A program made the position numbers and the translations under genes. DNA of 64,000 nt from an uncultured Robinsoniella sp. (GTDB lineage: Bacteria; Bacillota; Clostridia; Lachnospirales; Lachnospiraceae). Of the stretch, positions 16,116 through 25,850 are shown piece by piece. Under the pieces are notes generated by a model. That model saw nothing but the letters and a program-made list of their open reading frames with translations. It made no database searches and had not been told where the DNA came from. Each line of letters starts with the position of its first letter. The stretch's first letter is position 1. The DNA lies in NCBI GenBank assembly GCA_900540475.1, contig UQGG01000035.1, positions 18,425-82,424 on the forward strand. Reading direction: 5' to 3'.

Positions 16116-17213
16116 CTATACATTAAACCGAAAGAGAACCACATCTCCATCTTTTACTACATAGTCTTTGCCTTCCAGTCCAACCAGCCCCTTCTCTTTT
16201 GCAGCAGCATATGTCTTGCAATCCAATAGATCCTGGTAATTGACAACCTCCGCCCGGATAAATCCCCGCTCAAAATCAGAATGGATCTTGCCCGCTGCCT
16301 GAGGTGCCTTGGTACCGTTTTCAATCGTCCAAGCCCTCGTCTCAGTTTCACCTGCTGTGAGATAGCTGATCAGCCCTAATAAGCTATAACTTGCTTTTAT
16401 AAGCTTTTCCAATCCTGACTCTTTTAATCCTAAATCTTCCAAAAACATTTTCTTTTCATCCTCATCCAGCTCTGCGATCTCCTGTTCGATCTGGGCACAG
16501 ATGACAAATACTTCACTATTTTCTTTTTCAGCCAGTTCGCGGACCGACTCAACATAACGATTGGATGCGCCATCATCCGCAAGATCGTCTTCCGCTACAT
16601 TTGCTGCAAAGATAACCGGTTTATATGTCAAGAGATTATAAGAACTGATCCATTCTGCCTCTTCATCGTCCTCAGTAGTAAAACTAATTGCCATTTTTCC
16701 GTCTTCCAGATGTGCTTTTACTCTCTGAAGGAAGTCTAATTCTTTGGCAAGGGTTTTATCATTTCTGGCACCTTTAGAGGTTTTGGCAATCCTTCTCTCC
16801 ATTATTTCAATGTCTGAGAATATAAGTTCCAAATTAATGGTCTCAATATCCCTGATGGGATCCACACTTCCATCCACATGAATTACATTGGTATCCTCAA
16901 AGCAGCGGACTACGTGCACAATAGCATCCACTTCTCGGATATTAGCCAGGAATTGATTTCCTAATCCCTCTCCCTTTGACGCCCCCTTTACAAGGCCAGC
17001 GATATCAACAAATTCAATTACCGCCGGGGTAACCTTCGCTGAATTATATAAATCTGCCAATAATTGTAACCGTTCATCCGGTACCATTACAACACCAACG
17101 TTTGGATCTATAGTACAGAACGGATAATTCGCAGATTCTGCTCCAGCTTTTGTTAAAGAATTAAATAATGTGCTTTTACCGACATTCGGTAAACCTACGA
17201 TTCCTAGTTTCAT
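16116..17213 (-). CDS. ychF: Redox-regulated ATPase/GTPase YchF
   Basis: Obg-family P-loop protein (OLA1/YchF) that binds ribosomes and prefers ATP. The N-terminal P-loop GLPNVGKSTLFNSLT, DxxG (DIAGLVKGAS) and the altered specificity motif NVAE in place of NKxD, which is the hallmark of ATP preference, are visible. A coiled-coil insertion and a C-terminal TGS domain (RAWTIENGTKAPQAAGKIHSDF) follow. Normal length (365 aa); ATG at 17213. Confidence 0.96.
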   Translation of the reverse strand: MKLGIVGLPNVGKSTLFNSLTKAGAESANYPFCTIDPNVGVVMVPDERLQLLADLYNSAKVTPAVIEFVDIAGLVKGASKGEGLGNQFLANIREVDAIVHVVRCFEDTNVIHVDGSVDPIRDIETINLELIFSDIEIMERRIAKTSKGARNDKTLAKELDFLQRVKAHLEDGKMAISFTTEDDEEAEWISSYNLLTYKPVIFAANVAEDDLADDGASNRYVESVRELAEKENSEVFVICAQIEQEIAELDEDEKKMFLEDLGLKESGLEKLIKASYSLLGLISYLTAGETETRAWTIENGTKAPQAAGKIHSDFERGFIRAEVVNYQDLLDCKTYAAAKEKGLVGLEGKDYVVKDGDVVLFRFNV

Positions 17214-17279
17214 GTATGATTTCCTTTCTTGTATTCCGTTTTTCTTTGTTTTTCTTTTGTATCTCTTAACAAGTAACAG

Positions 17280-17307
17280 TTTATCACAGAATCTGACAAA
17301 AATGCAA
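17280..17307 (-). promoter_or_regulatory. Possible promoter for ychF-lgt
   Basis: Minus-strand TTGCAT (17302-17307) and GATAAA (17280-17285), preceded by TG, are 16 bp apart in the 156-bp gap between thiN and ychF. Confidence 0.4.
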
Positions 17308-17369
17308 GCATTTCTACCTTTAAGATGTCGACATATTTCGCCAGTCAGATTTAATTTTTTACAAAAATA

Positions 17370-18029
17370 TTAATCCCTTGATTCTATCACGATTAGAGCA
17401 CCTTCGGTCACAGAAATGAAGGCTTCTTCTGCAATAATTTCGTTGCTGAGACCAAGTGCCTGGTTACAAGACATTGTATAATTCGACAAAGGATAGTAAA
17501 ATCCAACCAAATCCAACCCTTTTACCTCTGTGGTATGTGCCACTATCGACACAAATTTTCCATACTGTTCCGCTTTTTTTATAGAAATTTTATTATTTAT
17601 GACGCGGATTCGATTGTGTTCGTCTATCAGATAACACTCAATACCGGCTTCTGCTGTCTGGCCCAATATCTGTATATTTCCAAGTACATGATCCAGCCGG
17701 CTCCCTGTTCCACCTAAAATATAAATACAGGTATTCCCTTTTTCCATTGCCAGATTCACGGCAATCTGAGTATCCGTATCATCTTTTTCCGGTTTAAATG
17801 CACGGATTTCCACACCCTTTTTTCGAAAATGGGAAAGGGTTTCGCTCTCGGCAGAATCAAAATCACCTACGATATAATCCGGCACCATCTCTGCCCTTTT
17901 CAAAAATTCTATACCACGGTCTGCCCCGATTAAACACGTTACCGGGTGTTTCTCCAAAAATGAGAGGGCAAAATCATAATTGATATTGCCCCCGCTGATA
18001 ATTGCTGCTATTTTCTTCTCTGTACCCAT
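17370..18029 (-). CDS. thiN: Thiamine pyrophosphokinase
   Basis: Makes thiamine diphosphate from thiamine and ATP. The TPK catalytic-domain features IGADRGIEFL, YIVGDFDS (acidic metal-binding loop) and DDTDTQIAV, then GGTGSRLDH, appear in order in the first 130 residues, and a C-terminal beta-barrel TPK B1-binding region follows. Gene order rsgA-rpe-thiN is widely conserved in Firmicutes and supports the call. ATG at 18029 with GAGGA upstream, 9 bp after rpe. Confidence 0.93.
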   Translation of the reverse strand: MGTEKKIAAIISGGNINYDFALSFLEKHPVTCLIGADRGIEFLKRAEMVPDYIVGDFDSAESETLSHFRKKGVEIRAFKPEKDDTDTQIAVNLAMEKGNTCIYILGGTGSRLDHVLGNIQILGQTAEAGIECYLIDEHNRIRVINNKISIKKAEQYGKFVSIVAHTTEVKGLDLVGFYYPLSNYTMSCNQALGLSNEIIAEEAFISVTEGALIVIESRD

Positions 18030-18038
18030 TGCTTCCTC

Positions 18039-18701
18039 TTAACCTTCATACTCTTTCATGATCGCTAATAATTCTTTTGCATTTTCGGTAACATCCCCAT
18101 TAAACACAGTGGAGCCTGCTACGATTACATTCGCCCCTGCCTGCAATACGGTACGAAGTGTATCTTTGTTAATGCCGCCGTCTACCTGGATATCCAGATC
18201 CAGATTTTTAGCCACTGCTATTTTACGGAGAGCGCTTATTTTATCGGTACAGCTCTCAATGTACTTCTGCCCGCCAAATCCAGGATTAACGGTCATAATG
18301 AGAACCATGTCTACTTTATCCAAAACGTAATCCAAAACGCTGAGAGAAGTAGCCGGATTAAGCGCCACACCGGCTTTTAACCCCTTTTCATGGATCTGTC
18401 CGATTACCCGGTCCAGATGCTTGCAGCTCTCTGCATGAACTGTAATAATATCTGCTCCGCAAGCTGCAAAGTCATCTATATATCGCTCGGGATCCATAAT
18501 CATCAGGTGTACGTCAAACACGCGTTTAGTCGCACTTCTTATGGATTGGATTACCGGCATTCCAAAGGAAATGCTGGGTACAAACTGACCATCCATCACA
18601 TCAATATGAACATACTGTGCTCCTGCCTGATCAATCTGTTCCAGTCCCCTTCCTAAATTTTTAAAATCTGCTGCTAGTATAGATGGTGCTAAAATATTCA
18701 C
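18039..18701 (-). CDS. rpe: Ribulose-phosphate 3-epimerase
   Basis: TIM-barrel enzyme of the pentose phosphate pathway interconverting ribulose 5-phosphate and xylulose 5-phosphate. The N-terminal APSILAADF, the metal ligand region VHIDVMDGQFVPSISFG, HLMI, MTVNPGFGGQKY and DGGIN motifs are all present in 220 residues. The start is GTG at 18701, spaced correctly from GGAGG; the overlapping ATG is followed by a stop. The rsgA stop codon is one base upstream, so translation is coupled. Confidence 0.96.
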   Translation of the reverse strand: MNILAPSILAADFKNLGRGLEQIDQAGAQYVHIDVMDGQFVPSISFGMPVIQSIRSATKRVFDVHLMIMDPERYIDDFAACGADIITVHAESCKHLDRVIGQIHEKGLKAGVALNPATSLSVLDYVLDKVDMVLIMTVNPGFGGQKYIESCTDKISALRKIAVAKNLDLDIQVDGGINKDTLRTVLQAGANVIVAGSTVFNGDVTENAKELLAIMKEYEG

Positions 18702-18702
18702 A

Positions 18703-19581
18703 TTAATACCTCCTCTTATCCTTTAGTTCTCCAAATAATACCAAATAATTATCGTATCGCATTTTGCTGATTTGTCCTTCTTTAACCGCCCGTTTTACCC
18801 CGCAGTCCGGTTCATGGACATGCATACATCCCTGAAAACGGCACTCCGGCTCATATTCCCGAAACTCCACAAAAAAATCCTTTAGATCTTCTTTATCAAA
18901 GTCCTGGATATAGAGGGAACTGAATCCCGGCGTATCCATAATATAGGTATTTTCCTCTATCATAATCAGTTCCGAATGCCTTGTGGTATGTTTTCCACGG
19001 TCAATTTTATGACTGATCTCACCGGTCTCCATCATGGCTTTCGGCTGCAGGATATTAATAATGGAGGATTTCCCCACCCCGGAAGGCCCCGCCACTGCAG
19101 TGGTTTTTCCTCTCAGCTGCTCCATTACCAGTTCCAGACCGGTATTCTCCAGAGCGCTGGTAAATAACACATCACAGCCGCAGTTTTCATAAATTTTCCT
19201 TAGCTTCTCTTCTTCCTCTGTAGAAGAAATATCTTTCTTATTAAAACAAATGATGGTATGTACCTTCTGGTACTCCATCATAATTAAAAATCGATCCAGC
19301 AAATTAAAATTGGGCTTGGGACGGTCAATAGAAAAAATAACCAGGGCCTGATCGATATTGGCAACAGCCGGACGGATAAGCGTATTCAATCTGGGCAGAA
19401 TCTCTGCCACATTTCCCTTCTTATCCGCCTCGCTGATCACATCAATCTCAACATTGTCCCCCACCAGAGGTTTCATTTTGTCTTTTCGAAATATTCCTTT
19501 TGCTTTACATTCATAAAGACCGGATTCTACTACATAAACGTAGTAGAATCCAGCTATTCCTTTTACTATCTTTCCCTGCAT
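18703..19581 (-). CDS. rsgA: Small ribosomal subunit biogenesis GTPase RsgA
   Basis: Circularly permuted GTPase for late 30S maturation. An N-terminal OB-fold (about residues 1-65) is followed by permuted GTPase motifs: CFNKKD (G4) precedes the P-loop GPSGVGKSSIIN (G1) and DTPGFSS (G3). A C-terminal zinc site has Cys, Cys, His, Cys in CRFQGCMHVHEPDC. The frame is open upstream to 19650, but MQGKIVKG at 19581, preceded by AGAGGA, is the standard start. It lies 11 bp after prkC, a common association. Confidence 0.96.
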   Translation of the reverse strand: MQGKIVKGIAGFYYVYVVESGLYECKAKGIFRKDKMKPLVGDNVEIDVISEADKKGNVAEILPRLNTLIRPAVANIDQALVIFSIDRPKPNFNLLDRFLIMMEYQKVHTIICFNKKDISSTEEEEKLRKIYENCGCDVLFTSALENTGLELVMEQLRGKTTAVAGPSGVGKSSIINILQPKAMMETGEISHKIDRGKHTTRHSELIMIEENTYIMDTPGFSSLYIQDFDKEDLKDFFVEFREYEPECRFQGCMHVHEPDCGVKRAVKEGQISKMRYDNYLVLFGELKDKRRY

Positions 19582-19591
19582 GTATTTTCCT

Positions 19592-21922
19592 CTAATTAAA
19601 CGGAATCGGTGAGTAACGTACCGGATCGCCGTATTCTCCTGTGGATGCATCTTTTACATAGATATATGCCACACCATTGACTCCCTTTGTACCTTTTACA
19701 TTCAGCACATAAGGAAATTCAACAGATGTTCCTTCCAAAATGGTAGTGGTCTTATCGTTCTGCACTAATATAATCTTGACATCTTCCCCATTATAGCCCG
19801 CCGGTGCCTGTAATCCTACATCGCAGGTACCGGTTGTGGAAGCATCGGTATTATTGGTCGTGCCGTTTCCTAAATTCGGATCCGTCTGGGCAGGATCCTG
19901 ACCTCCTGAGCCTGCACTGATGGTCAGCGTAATGACGGTGCCTTTTGTAACTCCCACTCCGGAGGTAACATCCTGATCCATTACCGTTCCCGCAGAATAT
20001 CTGTCGGAATACTGCTCCTGGGACTTCACCGTGAGCCCCAGCGCCGTCAGGGTATCTTTCGCATCGGTAAAGGTACTTCCCACTACATTTGGTACGGTGA
20101 TATCTTCTTCTTCCGGTCCGTCACTGATTACCACAATAACGGTATCTCCGGAACTTGCAGAAGCTCCTGCTTCCGGCGTTGTGCGGATTACCAAATCTTT
20201 CGCTACCAAATCATCGTTTTCTCTGGAAACAGAAATGCTCAGATTCTTATCAGCCAGTTCCGATTTTGCCTCATCCTCTGTCAATCCTGACACATCCGGC
20301 ACCGTTACAGACTGCTGCTGGTTATCTGATTCTTCCGGTCCTTTACTGATCGTATAGGTAACCGTGGTATTCTTGCTGACACTTGAATTAGCTGATGGGT
20401 TCTGGGATACAATCTGTCCCTGTGCATAAGTGGAAGATGCCTGCTCTCCCGCAAGGGATGCCCCAAGCCCAAGTGCATTTAATTTTTCTTTCGCCTGATC
20501 AGCCGTAAGTCCTCTCAGATCCGGTACGGTAACTTCTGCCTGGTCTGATGAGGAGTTGCTCTGGGTGGTACTTCCTGTGCCATTACCCTGGGAAGCTGAT
20601 TCTGATTCCGTCGTCTTAACGGTTGAGGTTTCCGTAATCTTTGTGGACTCTGTCGTCTTTTTCTTGCCCGCTCCGAAATTAAATAATCCCAGAGCATTTC
20701 CGATCAGCACCAGGAACACACATCCAATCACAATGGCAATAATAATACTTCCGATGGTCATTACCTTTTCCAGCTTTGGATTTATGCCGGATCTGCCGTC
20801 AACATCATCATCATCGTCATCATCATCCGGATCGTAATCATCATTCATATATCCATTATTGTAGTTGTCACCATAGCCGCCCTGATAGCCGCCTCCCTGG
20901 TAACCGCCACCCTGATAACCACCGCCCTGATAGCCGTCACCCTGGTAACCATTGTTCATATAGCCGCCGTAGTTTCCATCCTGTCCACGGTTATCATTGC
21001 CTCTGTCACCATAACTGTTATGGATCTGATCCAGCTCATCCTTTGAGATAACCACCGTTCTGGCATTGTTGTTAATGGGCGTCAGCTGGACAAAATCTCC
21101 GTCCGGGTTGACCAGTGATTCTTTCAAATCATGGATCAGCTCGGTCATATCACCATAACGCCTGTCCGGACTTTTCTGGGTACACTTTGCAATGATCTGC
21201 ACCGTACTGTACGGAAGATCCGGAACAAATTTATGGGGTGAAGGCATTTCTTCCTGCAGATGCTTGATCGCAATTGCAACCGTAGAATCCCCGTCAAAGG
21301 GAACATGCCCTGTGAGCATTTCAAAAAGGGTAATACCAAGTGAATAGATATCGCTCTTAGCATCGCTGTAACCGCCCCTCGCCTGTTCCGGAGAACTGTA
21401 ATGCACAGATCCCATTACATTGGAGCTTATGGTATTAGAAGAAGCCGCTCTGGCTATTCCAAAATCTGTTACTTTTACTTTACCATCCGTAGAGATGATA
21501 ATATTCTGTGGCTTCACATCACGATGCACAATACCCTTCTTATGTGCCGCCTGTAAGCCCATGGAAACCTGCACCGCAATACTGGTTGCTTCACGGACAG
21601 CAAGTCTTCCTTTTTTACCTATATAATCCTTTAATGTAATTCCTTCTACTAATTCCATTACAATAAAGTAGATTCCATGATCGTCCCCTACATCATAGAC
21701 ATTCACAATATTGGGATGCGCCAGGCCTGCTGCAGCCTGTGCTTCCACCCGGAATTTGGAAATAAACGCTGTGTCATCCCGAAATTCCTGTTTCAGCACC
21801 TTGACCGCAACAAACCGGTTCAGCTTATGGTCTTTTGCCTTATAGACATCTGCCATACCGCCGGCACCAATTCTGCCTACGATTTCATAACGTTCCTGGA
21901 TAAACATTCCTTCTTTTAACAT
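19592..21922 (-). CDS. prkC: Serine/threonine protein kinase with PASTA domains (PrkC/Stk1)
   Basis: Membrane Hanks-type kinase sensing muropeptides or lipid II. The kinase domain (about residues 12-270) has the glycine loop GAGGMADVY, Lys41, HRDVKPQN with catalytic Asp135, and DFG at 153-155. A juxtamembrane low-complexity tract follows, with tandem YQGGG repeats then a run of Asp, before one membrane helix (about 388-412). Three extracellular PASTA repeats each begin with a VPD/VPN motif, linked by Ser/Thr/Gln-rich spacers. The last about 80 residues form an extra beta-rich domain after the PASTA array. Its ATG overlaps the prpC stop by one base (TAATG). Confidence 0.96.
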   Translation of the reverse strand: MLKEGMFIQERYEIVGRIGAGGMADVYKAKDHKLNRFVAVKVLKQEFRDDTAFISKFRVEAQAAAGLAHPNIVNVYDVGDDHGIYFIVMELVEGITLKDYIGKKGRLAVREATSIAVQVSMGLQAAHKKGIVHRDVKPQNIIISTDGKVKVTDFGIARAASSNTISSNVMGSVHYSSPEQARGGYSDAKSDIYSLGITLFEMLTGHVPFDGDSTVAIAIKHLQEEMPSPHKFVPDLPYSTVQIIAKCTQKSPDRRYGDMTELIHDLKESLVNPDGDFVQLTPINNNARTVVISKDELDQIHNSYGDRGNDNRGQDGNYGGYMNNGYQGDGYQGGGYQGGGYQGGGYQGGYGDNYNNGYMNDDYDPDDDDDDDDVDGRSGINPKLEKVMTIGSIIIAIVIGCVFLVLIGNALGLFNFGAGKKKTTESTKITETSTVKTTESESASQGNGTGSTTQSNSSSDQAEVTVPDLRGLTADQAKEKLNALGLGASLAGEQASSTYAQGQIVSQNPSANSSVSKNTTVTYTISKGPEESDNQQQSVTVPDVSGLTEDEAKSELADKNLSISVSRENDDLVAKDLVIRTTPEAGASASSGDTVIVVISDGPEEEDITVPNVVGSTFTDAKDTLTALGLTVKSQEQYSDRYSAGTVMDQDVTSGVGVTKGTVITLTISAGSGGQDPAQTDPNLGNGTTNNTDASTTGTCDVGLQAPAGYNGEDVKIILVQNDKTTTILEGTSVEFPYVLNVKGTKGVNGVAYIYVKDASTGEYGDPVRYSPIPFN

Positions 21923-22659
21923 TATTCCACCTCACCTGTCAACGGTTCTATTAAAACAACCGCAATATTATCTTTGCCACCATTTTGATTCGCCCTTGCA
22001 ATCAGTTCGTTTCCAATCCACTGGAGATTGGGTCCGCTTTTTACAATTTTCTCTATTTCTGCGTCCTCTATCATGTTGCTTAACCCATCTGAACACATCA
22101 AAATGATGTCTCCCCTCTGAAGCCTCATATCAAAGAAGTCTATTACTACCTTCTTTCTGGCCCCAATTGCTCTTGTAATAATATTTTTATCCGGATGATT
22201 TCTTGCCTGTTCCCGGTTGATCTCACCAATCCGGACCATCTCTTCTACCAGAGAGTGATCCTTTGTAATCTGTAAAATTTTATCACTGATCAGATACAGC
22301 CTGCTGTCCCCTACATTTGCCACATACAGATATTGTCCGATGACTGTCGCTACCACCAGGGTGGTCCCCATACCCGCTAATGCCTCGGATGAACTTGATT
22401 TTTCCATAACTTTAATATTTGCAGTTTCGATTGCTGAACGTATAATTTTTATCGGATTTGTATCCTGGTTTTTACGGATATCCTCAAGCAATACTTCCAC
22501 CGTATAGCTGGAAGCCTCATCACCTGCGTTATGTCCGCCCATACCATCTGCAACTACAAAAAGATTTGGAAGATTCCCCACAAGCCCACCAGAAGCATAA
22601 ACGAAATCCTGGTTTGTTGCTCTTTTTTGCCCTACATCCGTAACGCAATATGATTTCAT
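21922..22659 (-). CDS. prpC: PP2C-family protein serine/threonine phosphatase (PrpC/Stp)
   Basis: Metal-dependent phosphatase that reverses PrkC phosphorylation. PPM motifs are in order: TDVGQKRATNQD near the N-terminus, VVADGMGGHNAGDEAS, GMGTTLVVA, VGDSRLYL, and the C-terminal CSDGLSNMIED and GGKDNIAVVL. Length 245 aa is typical. It lies 31 bp after rlmN and overlaps the prkC start, so the pair is translationally coupled. Confidence 0.96.
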   Translation of the reverse strand: MKSYCVTDVGQKRATNQDFVYASGGLVGNLPNLFVVADGMGGHNAGDEASSYTVEVLLEDIRKNQDTNPIKIIRSAIETANIKVMEKSSSSEALAGMGTTLVVATVIGQYLYVANVGDSRLYLISDKILQITKDHSLVEEMVRIGEINREQARNHPDKNIITRAIGARKKVVIDFFDMRLQRGDIILMCSDGLSNMIEDAEIEKIVKSGPNLQWIGNELIARANQNGGKDNIAVVLIEPLTGEVE

Positions 22660-22690
22660 GTTTCTTCCTCTCCTTTACCATTTATGACAC

Positions 22691-23728
22691 TTAAGATTTT
22701 TCCATATAACTTTTTCGTAACTGTCCACAGGCACCATTGATATCTCTGCCCATTTCTCTTCTAATAGTAACATTAATTCCACATTTTTCAAGTTTATTTT
22801 TGAAATTGTCAATAACTTTTTTCTGTGACTGAACGTAATCCCGTTCCTTAATCGGATTCACCGGGATCAGGTTTACGTGGCAGTTTAACGGCTTAATCAG
22901 TGCAGCAAGTTCGTCTGCATCTTCCTTCTTGTCGTTCACGCCGCCCACCAGACTGTACTCAAAGGTTATCCTACGCCCTGTCTTCTCAAAGTAATACTCA
23001 CATGCATCGATTACTTCGTCCAGGCTGTACTTATTGGCTATTGGCATTAATTCACGCCGCTTTGCCTGGTTGGAAGCGTGTAGTGACAGAGCCAGCGTAA
23101 TCTGCAGCTGCTCGTCTGCCAGCTGTTTCATTTTGGGAACGATACCGCATGTGGAAACGGTAATGTTCCGCTGGCTGATATTCAGCCCGTGTTCGTCTGT
23201 AAGCATCTGGAAAAATTTTAATATATTGTCATAATTGTCGAGAGGTTCTCCCGTTCCCATTACAACGACGTTGCTAACCCGCTCCCCAGACAGCTTCTGG
23301 ATCCGGTATATCTGGTCCAGCATCTCTGCAGCCGTAAGGTTCCGGGTCCATCCTCCAATCGTCGAAGCGCAGAAACGGCATCCCATCTTGCATCCCACCT
23401 GGGAAGAAATGCACACGGAATTTCCGTGCTTGTATCGCATGAGTACACTTTCAATTACATTTTGATCTGCCAGTTTAAATAAGTATTTTTGTGTTCCGTC
23501 TATCTGAGAAGTGAGCACTTCCACTACCGAAAGACATGTACAATCATAATGCTCAGACAATGTATCTCTGAGATTTTTGGATAAATTCGTCATCTCCTGG
23601 GGAGAATCAGCCAGTTTTTCATGTATCCACTGGTAAATCTGCCCCGCCCGAAATGGCTTTTCTCCTATCTTTGCCATCTCCGCTTTCATCTCCTGAAAAT
23701 CAAGCGTCTTTAAATCTACTTTTTCCAT
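22691..23728 (-). CDS. rlmN: Dual-specificity 23S rRNA/tRNA adenine-C2 methyltransferase RlmN
   Basis: Radical SAM enzyme methylating A2503 of 23S rRNA and A37 of tRNAs. The cluster-binding motif Cys113-x3-Cys117-x2-Cys120 (CKMGCRFC) is present, as is MGTGEPLDNYDN, and the conserved C-terminal cysteine lies in NGACGQLR. Normal length (345 aa). It is 4 bp after rsmB, in the standard Firmicutes order. It could be confused with Cfr, but cluster position and length favour RlmN. Confidence 0.96.
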   Translation of the reverse strand: MEKVDLKTLDFQEMKAEMAKIGEKPFRAGQIYQWIHEKLADSPQEMTNLSKNLRDTLSEHYDCTCLSVVEVLTSQIDGTQKYLFKLADQNVIESVLMRYKHGNSVCISSQVGCKMGCRFCASTIGGWTRNLTAAEMLDQIYRIQKLSGERVSNVVVMGTGEPLDNYDNILKFFQMLTDEHGLNISQRNITVSTCGIVPKMKQLADEQLQITLALSLHASNQAKRRELMPIANKYSLDEVIDACEYYFEKTGRRITFEYSLVGGVNDKKEDADELAALIKPLNCHVNLIPVNPIKERDYVQSQKKVIDNFKNKLEKCGINVTIRREMGRDINGACGQLRKSYMEKS

Positions 23729-23732
23729 TTTA

Positions 23733-25088
23733 CTAACCTATCCTCTTGAATCTAGCCATAAAGAATCCATCCGTCTTGTGGATTCCCGGCAACAGCTGCA
23801 GATAGCCTGCTTTTGTGGTCTTACTTCTCAATTCTTCACAGATATAGGGATCAATGCTCTCCAGCTGGAAAGGATAATTGTCCAGAAACCATTTTACATT
23901 AAACTGATTCTCATCTGCTCCTATGGTGCAGGTACTGTAAATCAGGGTTCCGCCTACTTTTACATAGGGGTAAACCGTATCCAGTATCTTCCGCTGCAGC
24001 TTCACCAGCTCCTGCTGCTTTGTTTCTGTCATTTTGTATTTAATATCTGTTTTTTTACCGATTACACCCAGACCGGAGCAGGGAAGATCAGCCAGCAGTA
24101 TATCTGCCTTTTCCACCGAAGCACCGTCAAAAGCAGTTGCATCCTGGCGCACAGCTAACATATTAATCAGTCCTACCCGTTCAATATTTTCCAGCATCAT
24201 GTCTACTTTATAATCGGTAATATCCCTTGCTTCCACATGACCACTGCCGTTTAGCTTGTCCGCCAAATGCAGGCTTTTACCACCCGGTGCCGCACAGACA
24301 TCGATGCAATAATCCCCGAACTTCGGAGCTGCGATCTCTGCAACCAGCATGGAGCTTACGTCCTGTACCTGGAACAATCCCTCCTTGAATGCATTGATCG
24401 CCTGCATATAATTATAATCGGAGATTTCCAGCGCATAATCCAGATAGGATACGTCTTCTGCCGTAATATTCTGTGCTTCCAGGCTTGCCTTTACTTCTTC
24501 CTTTGTTGCCTTATTCAGGTTGCAGCGAATGCTGGTCTTCTGATCCTTTTCGAAATTTGTACAGACTGTTTCCACTGTTTTTAAATCATATTGTCCCAGC
24601 CATTTTCTCAAAATCCACTCCGGCATGGAATACCTTACCGATAAATAGTGGAGAGGATCCTTTGCCGGATCCGGGTACTCCACTTTGTCAATTCCTCTTG
24701 CTATACTGCGAAGCACTCCGTTTACAAAACCTTTTAAACTGTAAAACCCACGCTTTTGGGCTATTTTCACAGCTTCATTGCAGACTGCTGAATCCGGAAT
24801 GCTGTCCATATATTTAATCTGATACACAGACATTCTCAACAGATTGCGGATTAAAGGCTTCATATTTGCTACCTTTACCGTAGAGAACAGCTCCAGTATA
24901 TAATCCATCTGAAGCATATACTCTATGGTGCCCTCCGCAAGCCTCGTAATAAATGCCCTGTCCCGTTTTTCTAAATACTGGTATTTCTCCAGTACATTAC
25001 GGATGACTACATGACTATACTCTTCTTCCTCCGTAACCTCCATTAAAATACCCAGTACAATTTCTCTTAAGTTTACCGTTTTAGTCAC
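23733..25088 (-). CDS. rsmB: 16S rRNA (cytosine-967-C5)-methyltransferase RsmB
   Basis: SAM-dependent m5C methyltransferase. The N-terminal NusB-like RNA-binding domain (about residues 1-140, EGTIEYMLQMDYIL) is followed by a Rossmann methyltransferase domain with motif CAAPGGKS, DLPCSGLG containing one catalytic cysteine, and YSTCTI with the second. It overlaps the end of the upstream zinc protease gene by 8 bp. Confidence 0.95.
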   Translation of the reverse strand: MTKTVNLREIVLGILMEVTEEEEYSHVVIRNVLEKYQYLEKRDRAFITRLAEGTIEYMLQMDYILELFSTVKVANMKPLIRNLLRMSVYQIKYMDSIPDSAVCNEAVKIAQKRGFYSLKGFVNGVLRSIARGIDKVEYPDPAKDPLHYLSVRYSMPEWILRKWLGQYDLKTVETVCTNFEKDQKTSIRCNLNKATKEEVKASLEAQNITAEDVSYLDYALEISDYNYMQAINAFKEGLFQVQDVSSMLVAEIAAPKFGDYCIDVCAAPGGKSLHLADKLNGSGHVEARDITDYKVDMMLENIERVGLINMLAVRQDATAFDGASVEKADILLADLPCSGLGVIGKKTDIKYKMTETKQQELVKLQRKILDTVYPYVKVGGTLIYSTCTIGADENQFNVKWFLDNYPFQLESIDPYICEELRSKTTKAGYLQLLPGIHKTDGFFMARFKRIG

Positions 25089-25824
25089 GATTCCTTCCTC
25101 CTGATAGTATGATCAAACGAAGGAGCTGCAAAATAGAAGATGCCAGACTCGCAACGTAGGTAAGTGCTGCTGCTGAAAGTACCTGTTTTACAGCGGATAC
25201 CTCCTGATCCCCGCAAATATGGGAAGTTCCAAGAATTTTAACCGCCCGTGAGGATGCGTTAAATTCTACCGGAAGTGTTACCAGCTGAAAGATTACCGCC
25301 AGCGTAAATAAAACGATTCCCGCTGTCATAAGTGGTCCCATTGAAAAAATAAGTCCTGCAAGGAAAATGGGCCAGAACAGCGTAGATCCCAGATTTGCAG
25401 CCGGAACCAGCGTACTTCTTAAAACCAGCGGCTTATACTTCTCCTGATGCTGAATGGCATGACCGCATTCGTGTGCTGCCACTCCTATGGCTGCCACGGA
25501 AGTTGACATATACGTACTGTCTGATAAGTTCAGTGTTTTCGTTCTGGGATCATAATGATCCGTAAGATTTCCCTGGACGCGCTGAATCCCAACATCATAG
25601 ATGCCGGCACCATGAAGTATCCGTTCTGCTGCCTGGGCACCGGTGAGTCCTGACATACTGCGCATCTTGTTGTATTTTGCAAAAGTACTTTTCACCCTGG
25701 CTGAAGCAGCTAATGAGATCACCAATCCGATCAGCACCAGTATCATAGTCGGATCATAAAGCATACCCAGACCGCCAAAACCTAATCCATAAAATCCATT
25801 TGAACTGCTGTAGCTAAGTAACAT
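25081..25824 (-). CDS. Membrane zinc metallopeptidase, YugP-like
   Basis: Predicted membrane protease with a zinc-binding HECGH motif (His121, Glu122, His125 counted from the GTG/ATG at 25833), several hydrophobic segments before and after it, and a DPRTKTLNLSD segment typical of the neutral zinc metallopeptidase family to which B. subtilis YugP belongs. Substrate unknown. The ATG at 25824 is better spaced from GAAGGG than the in-frame ATG at 25833. It lies between fmt and rsmB, and its end overlaps the rsmB start. Confidence 0.9.
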   Translation of the reverse strand: MLLSYSSSNGFYGLGFGGLGMLYDPTMILVLIGLVISLAASARVKSTFAKYNKMRSMSGLTGAQAAERILHGAGIYDVGIQRVQGNLTDHYDPRTKTLNLSDSTYMSTSVAAIGVAAHECGHAIQHQEKYKPLVLRSTLVPAANLGSTLFWPIFLAGLIFSMGPLMTAGIVLFTLAVIFQLVTLPVEFNASSRAVKILGTSHICGDQEVSAVKQVLSAAALTYVASLASSILQLLRLIILSGGRNRD

Positions 25825-25850
25825 GATATTCATTCCCTTCTATCGTCATC

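Noticed and set aside
20776..21051. His/Pro-rich plus-strand frame opposite the PASTA kinase linker
   Set aside because: It is the complement of the Tyr/Gly and Asp codon repeats in prkC and has no initiation signals.
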